64,000 nucleotides of DNA from Auanema rhodensis. Taxonomy: Eukaryota > Nematoda > Chromadorea > Rhabditida > Rhabditidae. Within the stretch, counting starts at the first letter, position 1, and each line of letters starts with the position of its first letter. The stretch covers positions 21,095,638 through 21,159,637 of the forward strand of contig OZ059900.1 in NCBI GenBank assembly GCA_964057225.1, given 5' to 3'. A program made the translations under genes and the position numbers. Under the pieces are notes generated by a model. That model ran no database searches and was not told where the DNA came from. It saw nothing but the letters and a program-made list of their open reading frames with translations. Positions 12,201-26,200 of this stretch are shown here, one piece after another.

Positions 12201-13934
12201 ACTAGAAAAATACAAAAACACAGTATTTCCCATGAGAAATATTTTATTATGCTGGAAAACCAGTTTTTGGAAATTTCGCTGTAAACAAGGTTTTGACTTA
12301 CGATTTCATGTGTTCAAACTCATGCAATGTCAATGAAACCTAGCTCAAAATTGTTTGTACAACGTCTAGTTCCACTTTCACGACAAAAAAACAGGGGTTA
12401 GAAAATTAAGAGAATTAGCATATTCTGAGGGCACGCCCCTTATGGCTAATATTGATTAAATCGATTTTTGTTCATATGAGTCGTCAAATGCAACGAATTT
12501 CAGCGTGTTACATACTAAAATGAAGCATTTTACATGCTGAACACTAGAAAAATACAAAAACACAGTATTTCCCATGAGAAATATTTTATTATGCTGGAAA
12601 ACCAGTTTTTGGAAATTTCGCTGTAAACAAGGTTTTGACTTACGATTTCATGTGTTCAAACTCATGCAATGTCAATGAAACCTAGCTCAAAATTGTTCGT
12701 ACAACGTCTAGTCCCACTTTCACGACAAAAAAACAGGAGTTAGAAAATTAAGGAAATTAGCATATTCTGAGGGCACGCCCCTTATGGCTAATATTGATTA
12801 AATCGATTTTTGTTCATATGAGTCGTCAAATGCAACGAATTTCAGCGTGTTACATACTAAAATGAAGCATTTTACATGCTGAACACTAGAAAAATAGAAA
12901 AACACAGTATTTCCCATGAGAAATATTTTATTATGCTGGAAAACCAGTTTTTGGAAATTTCGCTGTAAACAAGGTTTTGACTTACGATTTCATGTGTTCA
13001 AACTCATGCAATGTCAATGAAACCTAGCTCAAAATTGTTCGTACAACGTCTAGTTCCACTTTCACGACAAAAAAACAGGGGTTAGAAAATTAAGGAAATT
13101 AGCATATTCTGAGGGCACGCCCCTTATGGCTAATATTGATTAAATCGATTTTTGTTCATATGAGTCGTCAAATGCAACGAATTTCAGCGTGTTACATACT
13201 AAAATGAAGCATTTTACATGCTGAACACTAGAAAAATACAAAAACACAGTATTTCCCATGAGAAATATTTTATTATGCTGGAAAACCAGTTTTTGGAAAT
13301 TTCGCTGTAAACAAGGTTTTGACTTACGATTTCATGTGTTCAAACTCATGCAATGTCAATGAAACCTAGCTCAAAATTGTTTGTACAACGTCTAGTTTCA
13401 CTTTCACGACAAAAAAACAGGGGTTAGAAAATTAAGGGAATTAGCATATTCTGAGGGCACGCCCCTTATGGCTAATATTGATTAAATCGATTTTTGTTCA
13501 TATGAGTCGTCAAATGCAACGAATTTCAGCGTGTTACATACTAAAATGAAGCATTTTACATGCTGAACACTAGAAAAATACAAAAACACAGTATTTCCCA
13601 TGAGAAATATTTTATTATGCTGGAAAACCAGTTTTTGGAAATTTCGCTGTAAACAAGGTTTTGACTTACGATTTCATGTGTTCAAACTCATGCAATGTCA
13701 ATGAAACCTAGCTCAAAATTGTTCGTACAACGTCTAGTCCCACTTTCACGACAAAAAAACAGGGGTTAGAAAATTAAGGAAATTAGCATATTCTGAGGGC
13801 ACGCCCCTTATGGCTAATATTGATTAAATCGATTTTTGTTCATATGAGTCGTCAAATGCAACGAATTTCAGCGTGTTACATACTAAAATGAAGCATTTTA
13901 CATGCTGAACACTAGAAAAATACAAAAACACAGT
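9275..13934 (+). repeat. Forward monomers with an 11-unit partial duplication
   Basis: This run of ordinary forward units has few private markers. The tagtttcact variant occurs at 9631 and 13393, 3762 bp or 11 units apart. The units just before and after each copy also agree in type: the unit before is gttcgtac/gttccac/aaggaaatt and the unit after is gttcgtac/gtcccac. Single-copy changes such as ttattattctgg near 10194 and aaatagaaa near 12893 are private to one unit. I see nothing else in the stretch. Confidence 0.6.
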
Positions 13935-16900
13935 ATTTTCCATGAGAAATATTTTATTATGCTGGAAAACCAGTTTTTGGAAATTTCGCTGTAAACAAGG
14001 TTTTGACTTACGATTTCATGTGTTCAAACTCATGCAATGTCAATGAAACCTAGCTCAAAATTGTTCGTACAACGTCTAGTTCCACTTTCACGACGAAAAA
14101 ACAGGGGTTAGAAAATTAAGGAAATTAGCATATTCTGAGGGCACGCCCCTTATGGCTAATATTGATTAAATCGATTTTTGTTCATATGAGTCGTCAAATG
14201 CAACGAATTTCAGCGTGTTACATACTAAAATGAAGCATTTTACATGCTGAACACTAGAAAAATACAAAAACACAGTATTTCCCATGAGAAATATTTTATT
14301 ATGCTGGAAAACCAGTTTTTGGAAATTTCGCTGTAAACAAGGTTTTGACTTACGATTTCATGTGTTCAAACTCATGCAATGTCAATGAAACCTAGCTCAA
14401 AATTGTTCGTACAACGTCTAGTTCCACTTTCACGACAAAAAAACAGGAGTTAGAAAATTAAGGGAATTAGCATATTCTGAGGGCACGCCCCTTATGGCTA
14501 ATATTGATTAAATCGATTTTTGTTCATATGAGTCGTCAAATGCAACGAATTTCAGCGTGTTACATACTAAAATGAAGCATTTCACATGCTTAACACTAGA
14601 AAAATACAAAAACACAGTATTTCCCATGAGAAATATTTTATTATGCTGGAAAACCAGTTTTTGGAAATTTCGCTGTAAACAAGGTTTTGACTTACGATTT
14701 CATGTGTTCAAACTCATGCAATGTCAATGAAACCTAGCTCAAAATTGTCTGTACAACGTCTAGTTCCACTTTCACGACAAAAAAACAGGGGTTAGAAAAT
14801 TAAGGGAATTAGCATATTCTGAGGGCACGCCCCTTATGGCTAATATTGATTAAATCGATTTTTGTTCATATGAGTCGTCAAATGCAACGAATTTCAGCGT
14901 GTTACATACTAAAATGAAGCATTTTACATGCTGAACACTAGAAAAATACAAAAACACAGTATTTTCCATGAGAAATATTTTATTATGCTGGAAAACCAGT
15001 TTTTGGAAATTTCGCTGTAAACAAGGTTTTGACTTACGATTTCATGTGTTCAAACTCATGCAATGTCAATGAAACCTAGCTCAAAATTGTTCGTACAACG
15101 TCTAGTTCCACTTTCACGACAAAAAAACAGGGGTTAGAAAATTAAGGAAATTAGCATATTCTGAGGGCACGCCCCTTATGGCTAATATTGATTAAATCGA
15201 TTTTTGTTCATATGAGTCGTCAAATGCAACGAATTTCAGCGTGTTACATACTAAAATGAAGCATTTCACATGCTGAACACTAGAAAAATACAAAAACACA
15301 GTATTTCCCATGAGAAATATTTTATTATGCTGGAAAACCAGTTTTTGGAAATTTCGCTGTAAACAAGGTTTTGACTTACGATTTCATGTGTTCAAACTCA
15401 TGCAATGTCAATGAAACCTAGCTCAAAATTGTTCGTACAACGTCTAGTTCCACTTTCACGACAAAAAAACAGGAGTTAGAAAATTAAGGGAATTAGCATA
15501 TTCTGAGGGTACGCCCCTTATGGCTAATATTGATTAAATCGATTTTTGTTCATATGAGTCGTCAAATGCAACGAATTTCAGCGTGTTACATACTAAAATG
15601 AAGCATTTTACATGCTGAACACTAGAAAAATACAAAAACACAGTATTTCCCATGAGAAATATTTTATTATGCTGGAAAACCAGTTTTTGGAAATTTCGCT
15701 GTAAACAAGGTTTTGACTTACGATTTCATGTGTTCAAACTCATGCAATGTCAATGAAACCTAGCTCAAAATTGTTCGTACAACGTCTAGTCCCACTTTCA
15801 CGACAAAAAAACAGGGGTTAGAAAATTAAGGAAATTAGCATATTCTGAGGGCACGCCCCTTATGGCTAATATTGATTAAATCGATTTTTGTTCATATGAG
15901 TCGTCAAATGCAACGAATTTCAGCGTGTTACATACTAAAATGAAGCATTTTACATGCTGAACACTAGAAAAATACAAAAACACAGTATTTTCCATGAGAA
16001 ATATTTTATTATGCTGGAAAACCAGTTTTTGGAAATTTCGCTGTAAACAAGGTTTTGACTTACGATTTCATGTGTTCAAACTCATGCAATGTCAATGAAA
16101 CCTAGCTCAAAATTGTTCGTACAACGTCTAGTTCCACTTTCACGACGAAAAAACAGGGGTTAGAAAATTAAGGAAATTAGCATATTCTGAGGGCACGCCC
16201 CTTATGGCTAATATTGATTAAATCGATTTTTGTTCATATGAGTCGTCAAATGCAACGAATTTCAGCGTGTTACATACTAAAATGAAGCATTTTACATGCT
16301 GAACACTAGAAAAATACAAAAACACAGTATTTCCCATGAGAAATATTTTATTATGCTGGAAAACCAGTTTTTGGAAATTTCGCTGTAAACAAGGTTTTGA
16401 CTTACGATTTCATGTGTTCAAACTCATGCAATGTCAATGAAACCTAGCTCAAAATTGTTCGTACAACGTCTAGTTCCACTTTCACGACAAAAAAACAGGA
16501 GTTAGAAAATTAAGGGAATTAGCATATTCTGAGGGCACGCCCCTTATGGCTAATATTGATTAAATCGATTTTTGTTCATATGAGTCGTCAAATGCAACGA
16601 ATTTCAGCGTGTTACATACTAAAATGAAGCATTTCACATGCTTAACACTAGAAAAATACAAAAACACAGTATTTCCCATGAGAAATATTTTATTATGCTG
16701 GAAAACCAGTTTTTGGAAATTTCGCTGTAAACAAGGTTTTGACTTACGATTTCATGTGTTCAAACTCATGCAATGTCAATGAAACCTAGCTCAAAATTGT
16801 CTGTACAACGTCTAGTTCCACTTTCACGACAAAAAAACAGGGGTTAGAAAATTAAGGGAATTAGCATATTCTGAGGGCACGCCCCTTATGGCTAATATTG

Positions 16901-19900
16901 ATTAAATCGATTTTTGTTCATATGAGTCGTCAAATGCAACGAATTTCAGCGTGTTACATACTAAAATGAAGCATTTTACATGCTGAACACTAGAAAAATA
17001 CAAAAACACAGTATTTTCCATGAGAAATATTTTATTATGCTGGAAAACCAGTTTTTGGAAATTTCGCTGTAAACAAGGTTTTGACTTACGATTTCATGTG
17101 TTCAAACTCATGCAATGTCAATGAAACCTAGCTCAAAATTGTTCGTACAACGTCTAGTTCCACTTTCACGACAAAAAAACAGGGGTTAGAAAATTAAGGA
17201 AATTAGCATATTCTGAGGGCACGCCCCTTATGGCTAATATTGATTAAATCGATTTTTGTTCATATGAGTCGTCAAATGCAACGAATTTCAGCGTGTTACA
17301 TACTAAAATGAAGCATTTCACATGCTGAACACTAGAAAAATACAAAAACACAGTATTTCCCATGAGAAATATTTTATTATGCTGGAAAACCAGTTTTTGG
17401 AAATTTCGCTGTAAACAAGGTTTTGACTTACGATTTCATGTGTTCAAACTCATGCAATGTCAATGAAACCTAGCTCAAAATTGTTCGTACAACGTCTAGT
17501 TCCACTTTCACGACAAAAAAACAGGAGTTAGAAAATTAAGGGAATTAGCATATTCTGAGGGTACGCCCCTTATGGCTAATATTGATTAAATCGATTTTTG
17601 TTCATATGAGTCGTCAAATGCAACGAATTTCAGCGTGTTACATACTAAAATGAAGCATTTTACATGCTGAACACTAGAAAAATACAAAAACACAGTATTT
17701 CCCATGAGAAATATTTTATTATGCTGGAAAACCAGTTTTTGGAAATTTCGCTGTAAACAAGGTTTTGACTTACGATTTCATGTGTTCAAACTCATGCAAT
17801 GTCAATGAAACCTAGCTCAAAATTGTTCGTACAACGTCTAGTCCCACTTTCACGACAAAAAAACAGGAGTTAGAAAATTAAGGAAATTAGCATATTCTGA
17901 GGGCACGCCCCTTATAGCTAATATTGATTAAATCGATTTTTGTTCATATGAGTCGTCAAATGCAACGAATTTCAGCGTGTTACATACTAAAATGAAGCAT
18001 TTCACATGCTGAACACTAGAAAAATACAAAAACACAGTATTTCCCATGAGAAATATTTTATTATGCTGGAAAACCAGTTTTTGGAAATTTCGCTGTAAAC
18101 AAGGTTTTGACTTACGATTTCATGTGTTCAAACTCATGCAATGTCAATGAAACCTAGCTCAAAATTGTTCGTACAACGTCTAGTCCCACTTTCACGACAA
18201 AAAAACAGGGGTTAGAAAATTAAGGAAATTAGCATATTCTGAGGGCACGCCCCTTATGGCTAATATTGATTAAATCGATTTTTGTTCATATGAGTCGTCA
18301 AATGCAACGAATTTCAGCGTGTTACATACTAAAATGAAGCATTTTACATGCTGAACACTAGAAAAATACAAAAACACAGTATTTTCCATGAGAAATATTT
18401 TATTATGCTGGAAAACCAGTTTTTGGAAATTTCGCTGTAAACAAGGTTTTGACTTACGATTTCATGTGTTCAAACTCATGCAATGTCAATGAAACCTAGC
18501 TCAAAATTGTTCGTACAACGTCTAGTTCCACTTTCACGACGAAAAAACAGGGGTTAGAAAATTAAGGAAATTAGCATATTCTGAGGGCACGCCCCTTATG
18601 GCTAATATTGATTAAATCGATTTTTGTTCATATGAGTCGTCAAATGCAACGAATTTCAGCGTGTTACATACTAAAATGAAGCATTTTACATGCTGAACAC
18701 TAGAAAAATACAAAAACACAGTATTTCCCATGAGAAATATTTTATTATGCTGGAAAACCAGTTTTTGGAAATTTCGCTGTAAACAAGGTTTTGACTTACG
18801 ATTTCATGTGTTCAAACTCATGCAATGTCAATGAAACCTAGCTCAAAATTGTTCGTACAACGTCTAGTTCCACTTTCACGACAAAAAAACAGGAGTTAGA
18901 AAATTAAGGGAATTAGCATATTCTGAGGGCACGCCCCTTATGGCTAATATTGATTAAATCGATTTTTGTTCATATGAGTCGTCAAATGCAACGAATTTCA
19001 GCGTGTTACATACTAAAATGAAGCATTTCACATGCTTAACACTAGAAAAATACAAAAACACAGTATTTCCCATGAGAAATATTTTATTATGCTGGAAAAC
19101 CAGTTTTTGGAAATTTCGCTGTAAACAAGGTTTTGACTTACGATTTCATGTGTTCAAACTCATGCAATGTCAATGAAACCTAGCTCAAAATTGTCTGTAC
19201 AACGTCTAGTTCCACTTTCACGACAAAAAAACAGGGGTTAGAAAATTAAGGGAATTAGCATATTCTGAGGGCACGCCCCTTATGGCTAATATTGATTAAA
19301 TCGATTTTTGTTCATATGAGTCGTCAAATGCAACGAATTTCAGCGTGTTACATACTAAAATGAAGCATTTTACATGCTGAACACTAGAAAAATACAAAAA
19401 CACAGTATTTTCCATGAGAAATATTTTATTATGCTGGAAAACCAGTTTTTGGAAATTTCGCTGTAAACAAGGTTTTGACTTACGATTTCATGTGTTCAAA
19501 CTCATGCAATGTCAATGAAACCTAGCTCAAAATTGTTCGTACAACGTCTAGTTCCACTTTCACGACAAAAAAACAGGGGTTAGAAAATTAAGGAAATTAG
19601 CATATTCTGAGGGCACGCCCCTTATGGCTAATATTGATTAAATCGATTTTTGTTCATATGAGTCGTCAAATGCAACGAATTTCAGCGTGTTACATACTAA
19701 AATGAAGCATTTCACATGCTGAACACTAGAAAAATACAAAAACACAGTATTTCCCATGAGAAATATTTTATTATGCTGGAAAACCAGTTTTTGGAAATTT
19801 CGCTGTAAACAAGGTTTTGACTTACGATTTCATGTGTTCAAACTCATGCAATGTCAATGAAACCTAGCTCAAAATTGTTCGTACAACGTCTAGTTCCACT

Positions 19901-20400
19901 TTCACGACAAAAAAACAGGAGTTAGAAAATTAAGGGAATTAGCATATTCTGAGGGTACGCCCCTTATGGCTAATATTGATTAAATCGATTTTTGTTCATA
20001 TGAGTCGTCAAATGCAACGAATTTCAGCGTGTTACATACTAAAATGAAGCATTTTACATGCTGAACACTAGAAAAATACAAAAACACAGTATTTCCCATG
20101 AGAAATATTTTATTATGCTGGAAAACCAGTTTTTGGAAATTTCGCTGTAAACAAGGTTTTGACTTACGATTTCATGTGTTCAAACTCATGCAATGTCAAT
20201 GAAACCTAGCTCAAAATTGTTCGTACAACGTCTAGTCCCACTTTCACGACAAAAAAACAGGAGTTAGAAAATTAAGGAAATTAGCATATTCTGAGGGCAC
20301 GCCCCTTATAGCTAATATTGATTAAATCGATTTTTGTTCATATGAGTCGTCAAATGCAACGAATTTCAGCGTGTTACATACTAAAATGAAGCATTTTACA
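13935..20400 (+). repeat. Six- and seven-monomer higher-order repeat, three copies
   Basis: Three successive copies share private barcodes. The attttcc variant is at 13935, 15987 and 18381; cgacgaaaaaac at 14091, 16143 and 18537; cttaacac at 14589, 16641 and 19035; and a second attttcc at 14961, 17013 and 19407. The first step is 2052 bp (6 units) and the second is 2394 bp (7 units). The additional unit in the longer copy carries caggagtt plus ttatagct (17909) and is found again at 20303, 2394 bp on. The copies thus record a duplication followed by gain or loss of one unit. Confidence 0.9.
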
Positions 20401-23221
20401 TGCTGAACACTAGAAAAATACAAAAACACAGTATTTCCCATGAGAAATATTTTATTATGCTGGAAAACCAGTTTTTGGAAATTTCGCTGTAAACAAGGTT
20501 TTGACTTACGATTTCATGTGTTCAAACTCATGCAATGTCAATGAAACCTAGCTCAAAATTGTTCGTACAACGTCTAGTTCCACTTTCACGACAAAAAAAC
20601 AGGGGTTAGAAAATTAAGGGAATTAGCATATTCTGAGGGCACGCCCCTTATGGCTAATATTGATTAAATCGATTTTTGTTCATATGAGTCGTCAAATGCA
20701 ACGAATTTCAGCGTGTTACATACTAAAATGAAGCATTTTACATGCTGAACACTAGAAAAATACAAAAACACAGTATTTCCCATGAGAAATATTTTATTAT
20801 GCTGGAAAACCAGTTTTTGGAAATTTCGCTGTAAACAAGGTTTTGACTTACGATTTCATGTGTTCAAACTCATGCAATGTCAATGAAACCTAGCTCAAAA
20901 TTGTTCGTACAACGTCTAGTTCCACTTTCACGACAAAAAAACAGGGGTTAGAAAATTAAGGGAATTAGCATATTCTGAGGGCACGCCCCTTATGGCTAAT
21001 ATTGATTAAATCGATTTTTGTTCATATGAGTCGTCAAATGCAACGAATTTCAGCGTGTTACATACTAAAATGAAGCATTTTACATGCTGAACACTAGAAA
21101 AATACAAAAACACAGTATTTTCCATGAGAAATATTTTATTATGCTGGAAAACCAGTTTTTGGAAATTTCGCTGTAAACAAGGTTTTGACTTACGATTTCA
21201 TGTGTTCAAACTCATGCAATGTCAATGAAACCTAGCTCAAAATTGTTCGTACAACGTCTAGTCCCACTTTCACGACAAAAAAACAGGGGTTAGAAAATTA
21301 AGGAAATTAGCATATTCTGAGGGCACGCCCCTTATGGCTAATATTGATTAAATCGATTTTTGTTCATATGAGTCGTCAAATGCAACGAATTTCAGCGTGT
21401 TACATACTAAAATGAAGCATTTTACATGCTGAACACTAGAAAAATACAAAAACACAGTATTTCCCATGAGAAATATTTTATTATGCTGGAAAACCAGTTT
21501 TTGGAAATTTCGCTGTAAACAAGGTTTTGACTTACGATTTCATGTGTTCAAACTCATGCAATGTCAATGAAACCTAGCTCAAAATTGTTCGTACAACGTC
21601 TAGTTCCACTTTCACGACAAAAAAACAGGGGTTAGAAAATTAAGGAAATTAGCATATTCTGAGGGCACGCCCCTTATGGCTAATATTGATTAAATCGATT
21701 TTTGTTCATATGAGTCGTCAAATGCAACGAATTTCAGCGTGTTACATACGCAAATGAAGCATTTCACATGCTGAACACTAGAAAAATACAAAAACACAGT
21801 ATTTCCCATGAGAAATATTTTATTATGCTGGAAAACCAGTTTTTGGAAATTTCGCTGTAAACAAGGTTTTGACTTACGATTTCATGTGTTCAAACTCATG
21901 CAATGTCAATGAAACCTAGCTCAAAATTGTTCGTACAACGTCTAGTTCCACTTTCACGACAAAAAAACAGGGGTTAGAAAATTAAGGAAATTAGCATATT
22001 CTGAGGGCACGCCCCTTATGGCTAATATTGATTAAATCGATTTTTGTTCATATGAGTCGTCAAATGCAACGAATTTCAGCGTGTTACATACGCAAATGAA
22101 GCATTTCACATGCTGAACACTAGAAAATTACAAAAACACAGTATTTCCCATGAGAAATATTTTATTATGCTGGAAAACCAGTTTTTGGAAATTTCGCTGT
22201 AAACAAGGTTTTGACTTACGATTTCATGTGTTCAAACTCATGCAATGTCAATGAAACCTAGCTCAAAATTGTTCGTACAACGTCTAGTTCCACTTTCACG
22301 ACAAAAAAACAGGGGTTAGAAAATTAAGGAAATTAGCATATTCTGAGGGCACGCCCCTTATGGCTAATATTGATTAAATCGATTTTTGTTCATATGAGTC
22401 GTCAAATGCAACGAATTTCAGCGTGTTACATACTAAAATGAAGCATTTTACATGCTGAACACTAGAAAAATACAAAAACACAGTATTTCCCATGAGAAAT
22501 ATTTTATTATGCTGGAAAACCAGTTTTTGGAAATTTCGCTGTAAACAAGGTTTTGACTTACGATTTCATGTGTTCAAACTCATGCAATGTCAATGAAACC
22601 TAGCTCAAAATTGTTCGTACAACGTCTAGTTCCACTTTCACGACAAAAAAACAGGGGTTAGAAAATTAAGGAAATTAGCATATTCTGAGGGCACGCCCCT
22701 TATGGCTAATATTGATTAAATCGATTTTTGTTCATATGAGTCGTCAAATGCTACGAATTTCAGCGTGTTACATACTAAAATGAAACATTTTACATGCTGA
22801 ACACTAGAAAAATACAAAAACACAGTATTTCCCATGAGAAATATTTTATTATGCTGGAAAACCAGTTTTTGGAAATTTCGCTGTAAACAAGGTTTTGACT
22901 TACGATTTCATGTGTTCAAACTTATGCAATGTCAATGAAACCTAGCAAAAAATTGTTCGTACAACGTCTAGTCCCACTTTCACGACAAAAAAACAGGGGT
23001 TAGAAAATTAAGGGAATTAGCATATTCTGAGGGCACGCCCCTTATGGCTAATATTGATTAAATCGATTTTTGTTCATATGAGTCGTCAAATGCAACGAAT
23101 TTCAGCGTGTTACATACTAAAATGAAGCATTTTACATGCTGAACACTAGAAAAATACAAAAACACAGTATTTCCCATGAGAAATATTTTATTATGCTGGA
23201 AAACCAGTTTTTGGAAATTTC

Positions 23222-23223
23222 GC
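23222..23223. other. Inversion junction A1 (forward to inverted)
   Basis: Forward sequence gaaatttcgc (unit position 311) joins inverted sequence gccataag (unit position 136). The two bases GC are shared by both sides, which is 2 bp of microhomology. The first inverted bases carry a private G-to-A change (ataagaggcg where other copies have ataaggggcg). The same junction with the same private change is found at 28861-28862, so the two are copies of one event. Confidence 0.95.
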
Positions 23224-26200
23224 CATAAGAGGCGTGCCCTCAGAATATGCTAATTTCCTTAATTTTCTAACCCCTGTTTTTTTGTCGTGAAAGTGGAACT
23301 AGACGTTGTACGAACAATTTTGAGCTAGGTTTCATTGACATTGCATGAGTTTGAACACATGAAATCGTAAGTCAAAACCTTGTTTACAGCGAAATTTCCA
23401 AAAACTGGTTTTCCAACATATTAAAATATTTCTCATGGGAAATACTGTGTTTTTGTATTTTTCTAGTGTTCAGCATGTAAAATGCTTCATTTTAGTATGT
23501 AACACGCTGAAATTCGTTGCATTTGACGACTCATATGAACAAAAATCGATTTAATCAATATTAGCCATAAGGGGCGTGCCCTCAGAATATGCTAATTCCC
23601 TTAATTTTCTAACCCCTGTTTTTTTGTCGTGAAAGTGGGACTAGACGTTGTACGAACATTTTTTTGCTAGGTTTCATTGACATTGCATAAGTTTGAACAC
23701 ATGAAATCGTAAGTCAAAACCTTGTTTACAGCGAAATTTCCAAAAACTGGTTTTCCAGCATAATAAAATATTTCTCATGGGAAATACTGTGTTTTTGTAT
23801 TTTTCTAGTGTTCAGCATGTAAAATGCTTCATTTTAGTATGTAACACGCTGAAATTCGTTGCATTTGACGACTCATATGAACAAAAATCGATTTAATCAA
23901 TATTAGCCATAAGGGGCGTGCCCTCAGAATATGCTAATTCCCTTAATTTTCTAACCCCTGTTTTTTTGTCGTGAAAGTGGGACTAGACGTTGTACGAACA
24001 ATTTTTTGCTAGGTTTCATTGACATTGCATAAGTTTGAACACATGAAATCGTAAGTCAAAACCTTGTTTACAGCGAAATTTCCAAAAACTGGTTTTCCAG
24101 CATAATAAAATATTTCTCATGGGAAATACTGTGTTTTTGTATTTTTCTAGTGTTCAGCATGTAAAATGCTTCATTTTAGTATGTAACACGCTGAAATTCG
24201 TAGCATTTGACGACTCATATGAACAAAAATCGATTTAATCAATATTAGCCATAAGGGGCGTGCCCTCAGAATATGCTAATTTCCTTAATTTTCTAACCCC
24301 TGTTTTTTTGTCGTGAAAGTGGAACTAGACGTTGTACGAACAATTTTGAGCTAGGTTTCATTGACATTGCATGAGTTTGAACACATGAAATCGTAAGTCA
24401 AAACCTTGTTTACAGCGAAATTTCCAAAAACTGGTTTTCCAGCATAATAAAATATTTCTCATGGGAAATACTGTGTTTTTGTATTTTTCTAGTGTTCAGC
24501 ATGTAAAATGCTTCATTTTAGTATGTAACACGCTGAAATTCGTTGCATTTGACGACTCATATGAACAAAAATCGATTTAATCAATATTAGCCATAAGGGG
24601 CGTGCCCTCAGAATATGCTAATTTCCTTAATTTTCTAACCCCTGTTTTTTTGTCGTGAAAGTGGAACTAGACGTTGTACGAACAATTTTGAGCTAGGTTT
24701 CATTGACATTGCATGAGTTTGAACACATGAAATCGTAAGTCAAAACCTTGTTTACAGCGAAATTTCCAAAAACTGGTTTTCCAGCATAATAAAATATTTC
24801 TCATGGGAAATACTGTGTTTTTGTATTTTTCTAGTGTTCAGCATGTGAAATGCTTCATTTGTGTATGTAACACGCTGAAATTCGTTGCATTTGACGACTC
24901 ATATGAACAAAAATCGATTTAATCAATATTAGCCATAAGGGGCGTGCCCTCAGAATATGCTAATTTCCTTAATTTTCTAACCCCTGTTTTTTTGTCGTGA
25001 AAGTGGAACTAGACGTTGTACGAACAATTTTGAGCTAGGTTTCATTGACATTGCATGAGTTTGAACACATGAAATCGTAAGTCAAAACCTTGTTTACAGC
25101 GAAATTTCCAAAAACTGGTTTTCCAGCATAATAAAATATTTCTCATGGGAAATACTGTGTTTTTGTATTTTTCTAGTGTTCAGCATGTGAAATGCTTCAT
25201 TTGCGTATGTAACACGCTGAAATTCGTTGCATTTGACGACTCATATGAACAAAAATCGATTTAATCAATATTAGCCATAAGGGGCGTGCCCTCAGAATAT
25301 GCTAATTTCCTTAATTTTCTAACCCCTGTTTTTTTGTCGTGAAAGTGGAACTAGACGTTGTACGAACAATTTTGAGCTAGGTTTCATTGACATTGCATGA
25401 GTTTGAACACATGAAATCGTAAGTCAAAACCTTGTTTACAGCGAAATTTCCAAAAACTGGTTTTCCAGCATAATAAAATATTTCTCATGGGAAATACTGT
25501 GTTTTTGTATTTTTCTAGTGTTCAGCATGTAAAATGCTTCATTTTAGTATGTAACACGCTGAAATTCGTTGCATTTGACGACTCATATGAACAAAAATCG
25601 ATTTAATCAATATTAGCCATAAGGGGCGTGCCCTCAGAATATGCTAATTTCCTTAATTTTCTAACCCCTGTTTTTTTGTCGTGAAAGTGGAACTAGACGT
25701 TGTACGAACAATTTTGAGCTAGGTTTCATTGACATTGCATGAGTTTGAACACATGAAATCGTAAGTCAAAACCTTGTTTACAGCGAAATTTCCAAAAACT
25801 GGTTTTCCAGCATAATAAAATATTTCTCATGGGAAATACTGTGTTTTTGTATTTTTCTAGTGTTCAGCATGTAAAATGCTTCATTTTAGTATGTAACACG
25901 CTGAAATTCGTTGCATTTGACGACTCATATGAACAAAAATCGATTTAATCAATATTAGCCATAAGGGGCGTGCCCTCAGAATATGCTAATTTCCTTAATT
26001 TTCTAACCCCTGTTTTTTTGTCGTGAAAGTGGAACTAGACGTTGTACGAACAATTTTGAGCTAGGTTTCATTGACATTGCATGAGTTTGAACACATGAAA
26101 TCGTAAGTCAAAACCTTGTTTACAGCGAAATTTCCAAAAACTGGTTTTCCAGCATAATAAAATATTTCTCATGGGAAATACTGTGTTTTTGTATTTTTCT

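Larger units (their letters stand above)
1..23223 (+). repeat. Forward satellite block F1 (about 68 monomers)
   Basis: Uninterrupted head-to-tail units run in the forward orientation from the left window edge to the first inversion junction. The sub-blocks 4.1-6.2, 6.5-9.3 and 13.9-20.3 kb show clear higher-order duplication and are listed separately. The stretch 1-4.1 kb is made of very similar units with one unusual copy near 1731, which reads caataaaacc and cacggccaaaaaac. At 9.3-13.9 kb an 11-unit spacing (3762 bp) links two copies with the tagtttcact variant, at 9631 and 13393, together with the units beside each. From about 20.2 kb to its end the block is the left arm of a large inverted duplication. 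Confidence 0.97.

Noticed and set aside
1-23223. CRISPR-like array (regular repeats)
   Set aside because: The full 342-bp unit is repeated with no short repeat plus unique spacer structure; this is a satellite.
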